A stretch of 64,000 bases of DNA from Azolla caroliniana (Eukaryota; Polypodiophyta). The translations under genes and the position numbers were made by a program. Position 1 is the first letter of the stretch. Each line of letters opens with the position of its first letter. Positions 21,530-32,035 of this stretch are shown here, piece by piece. The stretch lies in assembly GCA_043228905.1 (NCBI GenBank), contig JBHGNT010000022.1, positions 4,092,001 through 4,156,000 on the forward strand, in the 5' to 3' direction. Below the pieces are notes generated by a model. It made no database searches. It saw nothing but the letters and a program-made list of their open reading frames with translations, and was not told where the DNA came from.

Positions 21530-24500
21530 CTAAACAGTATTTTGCTCCACTACGTCTGGGCCCCTTGACCGAGTAACTGGTCTTGTTCCCGATCGTGGCG
21601 CCTTCTTCAGCCTTTTTCTGGTTGGTTCCCCATTTAGCCTTGCTTCTTTCACCCAATGTGCAAGTGTGTCCTCCTCCGACAACCTTCCCATTGCCTCAGC
21701 AACTAATTGCACATCAGCCGTTTCTTGAACTAGCTTTTCAAGTACAGAGGGATCAGTTTGGACATTTTCAGTAGTTGGGCTCGGTGGGGTGGAATCAAGG
21801 TCTTGAGACTCGAAGAAATGTTGCATCAAGTGTTCATAAACACTGTTGTTGTGAACCTCAGTTTTACATGTTTTTTCCACTATTTCATGGCATTTCACAT
21901 CGTTGCCTAATTCAGTACACTGTTCCAAAAGAATAGGGTGGAGCTGATCTGAAGGAGATGTGATAGCAGGACTCTTACTTTCAGCCACGTTGGTAGTAGT
22001 ATCCTCATCTGTTGCAGCGTCATCAGCACTAGACACATCATGTGCCGTCCTTAATCCACAAGATTCTACAATAACATGGCAGCTATTTAAGATAGCTAAT
22101 TAGCTACTTTACTAAACTATGGTAGAAGCTAGGATAGCTAATTAGCTAGTACGATAGCTAATTAGCTAGTATGATAGCTAATTAGGATAGCTAATTAGCT
22201 AGTACGATAGCTAATTAGCTACTTTACTCAACTATGGTAGTAGCTAGGATAGCTAATTAGCTACTATGGTAGCTGATTAGCTACTTTACTCAACTATGGT
22301 AGTAGCTAGGATAGCTAATTAGCTACTTTCTCAACTATGTAGTAGCTAGGATAGCTAATTAATTAGCTACTTTACTCAACTATGGTAGTAGCTAGGATAG
22401 CTAATTATCTACTATGGTAGCTAATTAGCTACTTTACTCAACTCTGGTAGTAGCTAGGATAGCTAATTAGCTACTTTACTCAACTATGGTAGTAGCTAGG
22501 ATAGCTAATTAGCTACTTTACTCAACTATGGTAGTAGCTAGGATAGCTAATTAGCTACTTTACTCAACTATGGTAGTAGCTAGGATAGCTAATTAGCTAC
22601 TTTACTAACTATGGTAGTAGCTAGGATAGCAAATTAGCTACTATGGTAGCTAATTAGCTACTTTACTCAACTATGGTAGTAGCTAGGATAGCTAATTAGC
22701 TACTTTACTCAACTATGGTAGTAGCTAGGATAGCTAATTAGCTACTTTACTAACTATGGTAGTAGCTAGGATAGCTAATTAGCTACTTTACTTACTATGG
22801 TAGTAGCTAGGATGGCTAATTAGCTAGTAGGATAGCTAATTATCTACAATGAAAGCTAATTAGCTACTTTCTCAACTATGTAGTAGTTAGGATAGCTTAT
22901 TAGCTACTAGGATAGCTAATTAGCTGCCAGTAGCTAATTAGCTACTAGCATAGCTTATTAGCTACTTTACACAACTATGGCAGTAGCTAATTAGCTACTA
23001 TGATAGCTAATTAGCTAGTAGGATAGCTAATTAGTTGCCAGTAGCTAATTAGCTACTAGGATAGCTAATTAGCTAGTAGGATAGCTAATTAGCTTTTTTA
23101 CACAACTATGGTACTAGCTAATTGCTAATTAGCTACTAGGATAGCTAATTAGCTGCTAGTAGCTAATTAGCTACTAGGATAGCTTATTAGCTACTTTACA
23201 CAACTATGGCAGTAGCTAATTAGTTACTAGGATAGCTAATTAGTTGCCAGTGGCTAATTAGCTAGTAGGATAGCTAATTAGCTTTTTTACACAACTATGG
23301 TACTAGCTAATTAGCTAGTACCATAGCAAATTAGCTAGTAGCTCATTAGCTGCCAGTAGCTAATTAGCTAGTAGGATAGCTAATTAGAAAAGACTAAGCT
23401 TATTAGCTACAATATGGTATACCTGTTAATTTTCTCCACTCATTTGGTAGAGCTGTACTGCAATCTCCCAAACAGAATGCAACAATTCGACAGGCATGTT
23501 GAAAACAAAGCAGATGGTATGTGTGGTTGCATTGTTGTAGGTGAACCAACAAAGACGCAGTTTTGTCCTCCACACCTAACCCGCAAGCGATGCAACGTGC
23601 TTGAACTGTCAATAAATCATTTTCTGGTTCTACTTCATTTGGTAAGGGAGCAAGAATGTTCAGGTCCAAATCCTGTCTGGTCCTTACCATTCCCTCCACA
23701 AAATGTAGCTGCTTCTTAAGGCAGCTAACTACCTGTTCCTGATGAATGTATTGTTCCTTCAACGCAACAGAGAAATTTACCGATTAATTATTCTTGTTGT
23801 TGAAAGATACACCAACTTTGCGCAGGAATCGTTAACTTAATTGAAGCTTATCCAAATTGTAATCTGCAACAGTATTTACACCTAGAAGGTCCACGTTCAT
23901 TGAAAGAACCTGGATCTCTATTTGCAGTTCTATTTTACGTTGGGGATCCAGTGGCCCCACTAATTCAAGCTCCTGTTGCGCAACCTATTCCAGATAATGC
24001 TTGATTAGCACATTTTACCCGTTATTTATAACACAATCACATACCAGCAAAACAATAGTTACCTTAATCTTATTTCTAATTGTTGTAACAGCGGAAGTAA
24101 CTTTGCTCTCCATTGCAGAAGCCATTGTGGCTTTCTCTAAATCAGTCTTAAAAAATGCCAATGTCTCACAGGCTTCATGGACATTTTTTAGCATATAGCT
24201 AACCAATGTCTCACCTGTATCATCGACATTGGCTTTCCTTGGGTGTCGGTGTGGTGTATGCCCCCGGTCTTGCTGGGAGTCGGCAGTTGCATCAATAGCT
24301 GCCATGCTCCAAAATTTGTCTATTTTTTGTGCCAAGGTCCCCATCTTTCGGCATCTTTTTACCGATGCCTCACCATAGACTGCCCAAGCTACCCTATACA
24401 TTTCAGGGTCTTTGGATTCCTTCGTTGTTTTGCAGTACTCATATGCAAATGCTCTAGCAAATGAAACTGACAACTCATTGTTGACTGGGATCTCCTGATG

Positions 24501-25625
24501 AACTTTCTGGTGCAGTCTCATGCAGTCATCGTACAAGTCGGCTCGTACATGCTTCAGCTTGACCTTGCCTTTGACTCTAGGCACTGTATATACTGTCATC
24601 CAGTCTACATCACTGATCAATTTATCACTTAGGATAGCAGGGTCAACACCCTCGAGTGACAGACCATAGGTGTTGTGGAAGTCCTCCTTTGTCTCGCAAA
24701 ATTTTGCGAAGTTTAGCACTCTCGTATACGGAGGAACGATCCATCTGAAATATCATTTCAGAAATCAGAAATAGTGCAAAATCAGAATATGTGAGAATCA
24801 GAAACCCCAATAAACAACAACAAAAATGGTGCAAAATCTTTAACTTAGCAAATCAGAAACCTTAATCAAAATCTGTAATCAGAAATTTGAAATCAGAAAC
24901 CCTAATCAAAATCTGTAATCAGAAGTTTGAAATCAGAAACCCTAATCAAAATCTGTAATCAGAAGTTTGTAACCAGAAACCTTATTCAGAAATTCTAATC
25001 AGAAATTTATAATCAAAAACCCTAATCAGAAATTTCAATTAGAAACCCTAATCAGAAATTTCAATCACAAACCCTAATCATAAATCCTAAACAGAAATTA
25101 ATAAACAAAAACCCTATTCAGAAATTCTAATCTATAATCAAAATTTGTAACCAGAAACCCTATTCAGAAATTCTAATCAGAAATTTATAATCAAAAACCC
25201 TAATCAGAAATTTCAATCAAAAACCCTAATCAGAAATTTCAATCACAAACCCTAATCAAAAATTCTAATCATAAATTTATAAACAAAAACCCTAATCAGA
25301 AATTTCAATCAGAAACCCCAATCATCACTAAAGACAGGATTAAACACAAAAAAAGTAATATAAACACACCTGTTGCTACTCCCCGATTTGCGAGACATCC
25401 TTGTATGGGACTCCAAGGACTTCGCCCTATTCGATTTTGGGGAAATATGAATCGGCACCAAAGTTCAGACAGTAGTCAAAAAGAAAAACAAATGTTTGGG
25501 GTTTCTGTAACTGAAACATACCTGGACGATGATCGAGCGGGTTCTGTGTTGTAGCTCTCAATCTGCAATGTCGATTTTCTGTTGTTGCGGGAGCTACGTC
25601 TGCATTCGTGCTCTGAGTACTCCAT
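21530..25625 (-). CDS. Gene B: 595-residue protein with RING-H2-like zinc site, six exons
   Basis: Exons on the minus strand are 25522-25625, 25370-25426, 24063-24744, 23910-23984, 23423-23756 and 21530-22065. All five introns are GT-AG and every junction keeps phase, giving 1788 nt with no internal stop. Residues ~55-225 form an unrecognised conserved-looking domain (WIVPPYTRVL, VDWMTVYTVPRVKGKVKL, FARAFAYEYCKTT). A helical segment follows (~255-350). Residues 361-405 fit C-x2-C-x17-C-x-H-x2-H-x2-C-x10-C-x3-C, close to RING-H2. The tail is acidic, then basic (RKRLKK), a possible nuclear signal. A RING could act in ubiquitination or only in structure. The acceptor of exon 5 (TTGAAG) is the weakest choice. 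Intron 5 holds palindrome array 2 and intron 2 a telo-box-rich tract. Confidence 0.75.
22078..23395. repeat. Palindrome array 2 in gene B intron 5
   Basis: About 1.3 kb repeats the TAGCTAATTAGCTA palindrome with spacers different from array 1. The main ~42-bp unit adds CTTTACTCAACTATGGTAGT between palindromes. From about 22850 the spacers change to TAGGA and TGCCAG forms. The array occupies most of the intron between 22066 and 23422, and both splice sites are free of it. Copy number is roughly forty. Confidence 0.92.
24836..25335. repeat. Telo-box-rich AT tract in gene B intron 2
   Basis: Irregular repeats of ~25-40 bp alternate AATCAGAAATTT-like words with ACCCTAATC, of which about ten exact copies occur. 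Read with the gene (minus strand) the word is GATTAGGGT, close to the plant telo-box found near start codons of many plant genes. It lies in the second intron, 450 bp from the first coding exon. It is not a telomere: there is no uninterrupted CCCTAAA run. Confidence 0.75.
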
Positions 25626-25794
25626 CTGCGTTCAAAATCAGACTTAGGCTAAACAGGAAATTGATGACATTGAAGTCGACCTTAGATGATGGTGCTATTC
25701 CCCAAGTTCCACTACGTCTAAAACAGAAGTTCAAATATTTGAGTTTTTTCATAAATTAGTTTTTCAAATATTTGATTTTCCCACAAAAAAGACT

Positions 25795-25880
25795 AGCTAA
25801 ACAAATAGCTAATTAGCTATGGCCATTTTAGTAGCTAATTAGCTATAATAGTGTTTCCACTCGCATGCTTTTACCCTTAG
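25795..25880 (+). repeat. Right subterminal palindromes, terminal inverted repeat and TSD
   Basis: Palindromes are at 25805-25820 (16 nt, identical to 15159-15174) and 25832-25845 (14 nt). The TIR 25852-25876 is the reverse complement of the left TIR with one mismatch and ends in ACCC. TTAG at 25877-25880 is the TSD. Confidence 0.93.
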
Positions 25881-26014
25881 ACACTGTAGCTCGGAAAAAA
25901 CGGATTGATATTCCTGGGCACTAATAGTAGCCATAGTATTGGAAGAAAAGAAAACGGGGTAGGAGGATGAGGGAAACCGAAAAGAAAGACTAGAGGAAGG
26001 AAATTGGTTCAAAC
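25881..26014 (-). pseudogene. Chromovirus gag start and leader
   Basis: The gag ATG is at 25934 on the minus strand and opens MATISAQEYQSVFSELQ, reaching the transposon junction at 25880. 25935-26014 is the untranslated leader after the 5' LTR. No standard tRNA-Met PBS is present. Confidence 0.8.
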
Positions 26015-26392
26015 TGTCAGGAATAGTACTAAAACAGAGAGAGAATTAGTGTTGGAGAAGGGAAGTACTATCAGTACTAAGAGGACAGGACTGCGTAAGA
26101 CTCCCAAGAGAGGAAGAGAGAGAGAAATAGAGATGATGATAACATATGATATATTATATGAAGAGTAAGTCTAAAATAGCTATGAGGCTTAAGAGTAGGA
26201 CTGAATCAATTTGGTTCGAAATAATGCCTTGTGCCTCCTTTTATAGTGCTCTTAGGAGTAGTCCTAAAGCTTCTAGAACTAGAGAAATCTGGAATATACA
26301 TTGATTTTCTATAGTAAAACATAAATGAAATGGTCAAGAGCTCGACCCATATAACATAAGGTCATGGGTTCGAGTTTTGCCATATCATGACA
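26015..26392 (-). repeat. Chromovirus 5' LTR
   Basis: This 378-bp LTR is the partner of 7773-8207, with the same TGTCA/TGACA ends. Compared with it, four bases are lost inside the phased TTC/GAA run (26268-26285), which breaks the heat-shock-element spacing, and about 40 bp before the tRNA-like block are lost. GTGCTATAAAAGG-like bases on the minus strand near 26240-26250 give the TATA box. Confidence 0.9.
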
Positions 26393-27719
26393 CACAGACA
26401 CTTGCCATCTCCTTCTCGGTAAAAGTCGGGATCGCGATGACGACTCCTTTCGACTGCATCCCTTTTAAGTTTTTGGAGATTGATGTGGACGATTCATTTG
26501 TGCCACAACTCTATGTCGGTGTCGGCTTTCCAACCCTTGGCATACATAGTCGATTTCATCTCGTGAAAGTCGAGGATGAACATTTGGCCTTCTCTTCGAC
26601 CGTGAGCGATAATTCGGCCTTCCTTTTCAAAGAAACACCCTCCATCATTGAACCAAACTTGCATGCCTTGTTCCACAATCTGGCCGGCCGAGACCATATT
26701 CTTTGTTATTGTCGGAACATGCAAGACATTTTTTATGTAGGTCTCATTCCCTTCTTTGTCGAATAGGACATTGCCAACATGTTCAATGGGGTGTATTGTG
26801 TCATCCCCGGTTTCAACATAGTCGGGTCGATCGGGTTTTTAGAGTTCTCGAAACCAATCTGCATGTTATTTGACGCACCCGAATTGACAAACCTAACATC
26901 TTCAAAACTAGAGGTACTAGTCAAGCACGATTCCGTCATTGAGTTCGCTCTGTGTCACATCAGGACATTTGAGGCGTAATTAGTGAGTTTTCGACTTGTA
27001 AATGTTGTCTCACTATTCTTTTTCCGACACTCTGCCTCGTAGTGGCCAAATTTGCCACAATATCCGCACTGAACGGAGTTGTTATGTCGGATAGGTCTGA
27101 TATGATTGTTCCCTCTTCTACCCGAGGTTCCACCTTGCGAGTTAGTGGCTTCTTGCTAGTAGAAGTTGTGCTCATGGGACCACCATTAGTTGTGTTAGAT
27201 TTGGCCGAGTCAGCCTCAGATTTTGCGACGACCTCTTTTGCCACAACCTTGTCCTCTTCCACCTTGCGACTTTGTGGCTTCTTGCCGGTAGAAGTTGTGC
27301 TCATGGAACCGCCCATGGTTGTGTCAGATTTGGCCGAGTCGGCCTCTTTTGCTACGATCTTGTCCTCTTCTTCCATCCGAGTTTGAATAGAGCATGTTCC
27401 CTCTTGCACATTGCTCCTAGCTCAGACGTGATTCTCTTCGACTAGTAACATTGACTAAAGATCAAAGGAGGGAGGATTCTCTCTCGCGAGAACGACCGAC
27501 CTTATTGCGCCAAACTGAGGTGCCAAGCCTCCGAGGCATATTTGCACCATTTCATCGTCGTCAATGCTGACATTGATCGACCTGAGGGTAAGCACAGTTC
27601 CTTGACTTTCAAGGTGTAGTTGTCAGTTGTTATGTCCCTCTATTGAATACTATTCAAATCTTGCCATAGTTGAAGTTTGCGAGTAGTCGTATTGGCCACA
27701 AAGATTTTCTTGAGGTTCC
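26393..27719 (-). pseudogene. Copia-C gag (C-terminal part), protease and pre-integrase
   Basis: In minus order: the gag C-terminus with a zinc knuckle near 27020-27060 (CGYCGKFGHYEAEC, C-x2-C-x4-H-x4-C); an extra low-complexity stretch at 27070-27400 with two near-repeats encoding KKPQSRKVEEDKVVAKE and KKPLTRKVEPRVEEG; a protease with FVNSGASNNM, where the catalytic aspartate is replaced by asparagine; and the pre-integrase segment at 26494-26724 ending IELWHK. Copia-L at 55350-56870 has the same order. The protein is interrupted at 26392 by the chromovirus and at 27720 by copia-B. Confidence 0.8.
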
Positions 27720-28299
27720 TGTTGTAATGCGGCTTTCAAAGTGCAGGACAATATCAACATCCTTCTGGTGATAGATCATTAACAAGTACAAGCAAAGGAA
27801 AATTGATGGCCACAACCAAGTAAATCAAGAACACAAGAAGACGAGACAGAAAGTTAAGCACAAGTCACACTGTATTTCTCAAGCTCTCAATGACACAATA
27901 TACAAGATGAACAACCTTAGAAAACTAGGTTACAAAGTTAGTTTGTATACTGACTAAGTTAGGGCAAACACCCTTCTTAGTATTTATAAGAATGGCCTAA
28001 ACCTAGTGTGCACAAATGGGATAATGTGAATACGTCCATTAGAGAACCGTATTCGACACTCCTCCGTAATGGGCGTATACATCCGAAATCTGTAATATAA
28101 GTGAACAATACATATTTGTACAAAGTTGTCAAACAAATCGGATTTTTGTTCGATTCGGTAAACTCCGAAAAATAGAAGGCCGAATTGGCTGAAGTTGGAG
28201 GAACTAAGACCAAACTTCGAACTGTCGATGATTATTGTTCGAAACCATTTTGAATGTCCGACTCAATCAGATTGATTATTCGTTATGCCCATCTGGTAC

Positions 28300-30398
28300 C
28301 GACGTGATCAGAATTGATCCGTCGAAAGACCCTTGGTCGTCCCATCTACGACTTTATCGGTTGTAGGTATATTCTCGATGCTGATTTTTCCTGAAATGAC
28401 GTAGTCCCGAACAAAGTGATATCTAACGTCAATATGGTTGGAGGCGTTATGATGAACCGGATTTTTCGATAGAGCAACAACACCCTCACTACCGTTGTAG
28501 ACAATTGGAACCGAGTCAGATTCGGCTTGTCGAAACGTGCAAGCCAGCCGACTGAGCCATAACGCCTCTTTCGTCGCATTGGACGTGGCTATGTATTCGG
28601 CCTCGGTCATTGATGTGGCAGTGCACTCCTAAAGTTTTGATTTCCACAAGATTGCTCCATTGACGAATTTGAAACAATAACCGGTTGTCGATTTTCGACT
28701 GTCCACACAGCCGGCAAAGTCCGAGTCGGTGTATCCGACTACGCTTGAAGTGTCATTCGGACCGAATAGGATGCCATGGCCTTTTGTGCCCACCAAATAT
28801 CTGAACACATGCTTTACCGCGTCCCAATGTGATCCACTAGGATTGTACATGAATCTATTGACGACTCTGATGGCATGAGCAATGCAGGCTGTCTAGCGAC
28901 CATCATGTACATTAGGAGCCGAGTACTAGTGCATATGGTACCGACTTCATAATTTCCCCCTTTGAACCGGATGTCAGGCACTCTCGCTGAGACAGCCAAG
29001 GGCTAATGGGGACCAGGGTCGAAGTAGATTTTGGTGATTGCATGTTGAAGCATTCCAAGACACGTCCAATATAGTCAGATTTATACAGAAACAATTGTCA
29101 TCAATTCCGATTCCGATTCCGGCTTATCTTCATTCCGAGAATGTGTCTTGCCAGAATGAGTTCCTTCATGGAAAATTTCAACCACAGTTGCGAACAAGTT
29201 TGGCAAGTTCTCCAGCATGCCGACCAGAGGGTAGCACGTCGTCCCCATAGATGATGAGAATGATGAGTGACCCATTTGGAGCTGTTTTCGTGAAGAGACA
29301 ATGGTCCTCATCACTCTTGGAGAAGCCAACTGATTGGATGAAGTCGTTGAGCTTCCGATACCACTATCTCGGTGCCTATTTTAGGCCGTAAAGACTCTTT
29401 CTGAGTCGGTAGACTAGATGTTCTTGACCGGATACCACAAAGCCTTTCGGCTGCTCCATATAAATTTCCTTCTCTAAGTCACCATGGAGGAAGGTTGTCT
29501 TTACATCGAATTGTATAGGTTCCAAATTCTCTGTTACCATGACACCGAGCATAAATCGAAGGGTTATCATTTTCACCACTTGTGAAAAGATTTCATTGAA
29601 ATCGACGCCATATTCTTGTCGAAACCCTTTCATAACAAATCTGGCCTTAAATTTAGGGATGACCGAATCTGACGTCTCTTTTAATCTAATGACCCACTTG
29701 CATGGGAGAGCATGATGATTTTTTGGTAATTCGACTAGGTTCAAAGTTCTTTTGCCCGAATGGAGTTCATTTTCAACTCCATTGCTAGATGCCATGTGGC
29801 CGAATTGGCGGATGCCGATACTTCTTCATATGATGTCGGTTCGTCGACTTTCGTGAAGAAGACTCCAAGAGAGTACCTCTCCAAAGGTTGCGACAGTCTC
29901 TCAGATCTTCGAGGTATGATTGGACTAGTCACATCGGGTATCAGGGTTGGAGGGTCCAAAGCCGAACCATTCGGTTGTGCCTAGTCCCACGTTTCTGAGT
30001 CGGTGCTAGAGGTTTTGGCTACCGGTAAAGCCAACCTCGTGTTATGTGTTGGGACTTCATGAAGGGTCAGCACTTCGGAAAAAGTCACCCTTCAGACTTC
30101 AATAGGCCTTTTGGCTGACTTATGCATAGCTGACTCATTGAACATGACGCCCGAAATTCAGACGATCATTCTGTGCTCGAGGTGGCAGAGTCGGTATCCA
30201 ATCTCATTGTCTGGTCCATAACCGAGCAAAATGCATTTCCTAGACCTTAGTGCAAGTTTATGGCTTTACCATTTTGCTCTGGACTATAGGGTGTCGTATA
30301 TTCACATCGAATGTCGTGCTGTTGGAAAAATTTGACGAATTCTTCAGATTTGAACTCTGCTCCATTATCAGTTCGAAAACATTTCAACTTTGGACCGT
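28300..30398 (-). pseudogene. Copia-B RNase H, RT and integrase remainder
   Basis: RNase H at 28308-28610 carries TEAEYIATSNATKEALWL and the terminal block NHIDVRYHFVRDYV. The connection region (28629-28999) has GYTDSDFAGCVDSRKSTTGY. RT (29081-29795) has LPCKWVIRLKETSD, EYGVDFNEIFSQVVKMITL, KTTFLHGDLEKEIYMEQP and YRLRKSLYGLK. The YVDD box region near 29250 is damaged. Integrase at 30247-30398 has FRTDNGAEFKSEEF and YTTPYSPEQNG. Many stops and frame breaks are present. Confidence 0.8.
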
Positions 30399-30979
30399 TG
30401 TCGTGAAGATTTTCGACAATGGTGTAAAAATTGCGAGGAACATACAAAATCGAGTGTGGTTCTTCACATACGATATGAAACAATAATAGTAAAGATATTA
30501 TTTTAGATTAGTTTAATATCTTGGTACGAAAAGGTCGATGTCTTCAAGAGCTTCTAAATGTACTTTACTACATTTGAAACGAACAACTAAATGTCAAGTT
30601 ATGTGAATATGAAGGTTGAGAAGAAGAAGAGAAAAACAAAACTATGAGATATCCCACATAGATAGGACAAATCAGGATCCCACATTATATAAGCAGACCC
30701 AGAACTTGTTACTTTTTGTCTATGTGTGGAGCATTGAATGTTCTTGGGCTAAATTGTGGCTTAACTACTCGTAATGGTTTTGGAGGACCAGACCAGATAG
30801 ACAGCGACCGAACCGGAACCAGACCGAATAGACTGATTGGATCACCGAGTTGGATTCGGACCAGATGGACCAGATAGACGAATTGATCAGATAGGTTGAT
30901 CGCGACGATTTCGGCGTGAAATGAGAAAAATCATCTAGACGAAAAACCTAGTAAAAATTTGTATACAAAGGGACGCAAG

Positions 30980-31037
30980 CAAGGCTTGAACCTTGCACCT
31001 CCAAGACAAGAGTCAATAAACTTACCACTAAGCCAAG
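30980..31037 (-). other. tRNA-like module inside solo LTR D2
   Basis: On the minus strand, TGGCTTAGTGG (31025-31035) fits the tRNA A-box consensus and GGTTCAAGCC (30983-30992) fits the B box, 32 bp apart. The middle part (ctcttgtcttggaggtgcaa) could fold as an anticodon arm. It is absent from the aligned position in copy D1 (8847-9811). It lies antisense to the LTR and upstream of the TATA box. Confidence 0.5.
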
Positions 31038-31161
31038 TGATTTCTCTAGAAATGTTTTTTCTATCATTATACTTTTATGTGCAAATTCTCATATTAGAGC
31101 TTGAATGAGTTATATGGTTATCATGCATCAAATGTAATGCATGAGTGCCAAATGGCGAACA

Positions 31162-31860
31162 TGATAGGGACTCAAACGCTCCTTGTGCACAACACTCGGA
31201 CACAACCGAGCGTAGAATCATACACAGAAAAAACCGGGAAATAAAACACGACACGAAGAAGAAACGAGTGCACAGGATGTTTACGTGGAAAACCCAAAGA
31301 GGGAATAACCAAGGCAGCCCACAGGCTGCAAACTATCACAATGCTAGAATGTACAACAGTGAGTTCACGGAGGCAATGACCTCTTGCTCACGATCCTCGC
31401 CACAGGCGGCGGTTACAACAGAGGCAACGACCTCTTTCTCTCTCTCTCTCTGTACACTGTTACGCGCTCACTCTATTCTTGCACCAACAAGAATGACAAC
31501 AACCAACAGTTACCTAAAAGTTTGCCCTAAGTCATATTTATACTAATATGACTTTTCGGCTATTTACAAATATAGCCCTAATGGACTCTCAGAAACATAT
31601 TTACGAATATGTCTCCTCATCCGGTCTTGACCGGGTCTGCACCATCCGGCTCTCCGTAGCCGGGGACTCCTCATCCGGTTCTCACCGGGTCTGCACCATC
31701 CGGCTCTCTGTAGCCGGGGACTCCTCATCCGGTTCTCACCGGGTCTGCACCATCCGGCTCTCCGTAGCCGGGTACTCCTCATCCGGTTTTGGCCTCGGCC
31801 GAGTTTGTCCATCGGCACTGTTCTTCTCCCTTCCCATCCGGAAGGACCTGTCTCCCAACA
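31162..31860 (-). repeat. Copia-E 3' LTR with three 54-bp units
   Basis: This is a 699-bp LTR. Three tandem 54-bp units (each with CCGGGTCTGCACCATCCGGC) occupy about 31622-31790. The partner LTR has eight. Outside the array the two LTRs differ at few positions. Confidence 0.92.
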
Positions 31861-32035
31861 AACTCCCCCTTCACTCCGACATGGGGTGTCTTACCAGTCC
31901 AATCCTCTTCCGGCATGCATCCAGCTGGTCGGGTATCAACACTTTGGTCAACATATCTGACCCGTTCTCAGCCGTGTGGATTTTCGTCAGTGCGAACTCC
32001 TTGTCATCTACTCTTTCTCGAATCCAGTGATACCT

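Larger units (their letters stand above)
15116..25876. mobile_element. 10.76-kb two-gene DNA transposon with palindrome arrays (Sola-like?)
   Basis: The element is bounded by 25-bp TIRs (24/25 match) and a perfect TSD TTAG (15112-15115 and 25877-25880). It lies in the chromovirus gag, whose frame reads through when one TSD copy is removed. It carries gene A (plus, transposase-like, 16290-19944), gene B (minus, RING-H2-like, 21530-25625) and a possible third coding segment (minus, 20292-21280). The palindrome TAGCTAATTAGCTA occurs just inside both TIRs, in two large intronic arrays and between the genes. The TSD length and GGG termini agree with what I recall of the Sola superfamily. The transposase motifs resemble a group common in animals but little known in plants, so the classification is an inference. 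Confidence 0.9.
7773..26392 (-). mobile_element. Ty3/gypsy chromovirus, itself carrying four insertions
   Basis: The LTRs 7773-8207 and 26015-26392 share termini TGTCA and TGACA. They are flanked by CACAT and CACAG (a 5-bp TSD with one mismatch) and lie inside the copia-C integrase/pre-integrase region. In minus order the element has gag (25934-25881 plus 15111-14267), protease, RT, RNase H, integrase and a C-terminal chromodomain, which defines chromoviruses. Insertions inside are solo LTRs at 8847-9811, 10750-11407 and 12801-13538, and the DNA transposon 15116-25876. No TGGTATCAGAGC-like PBS follows the 5' LTR; the adjoining minus-strand bases are GTTTGAACCAATTTCC. Confidence 0.9.
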
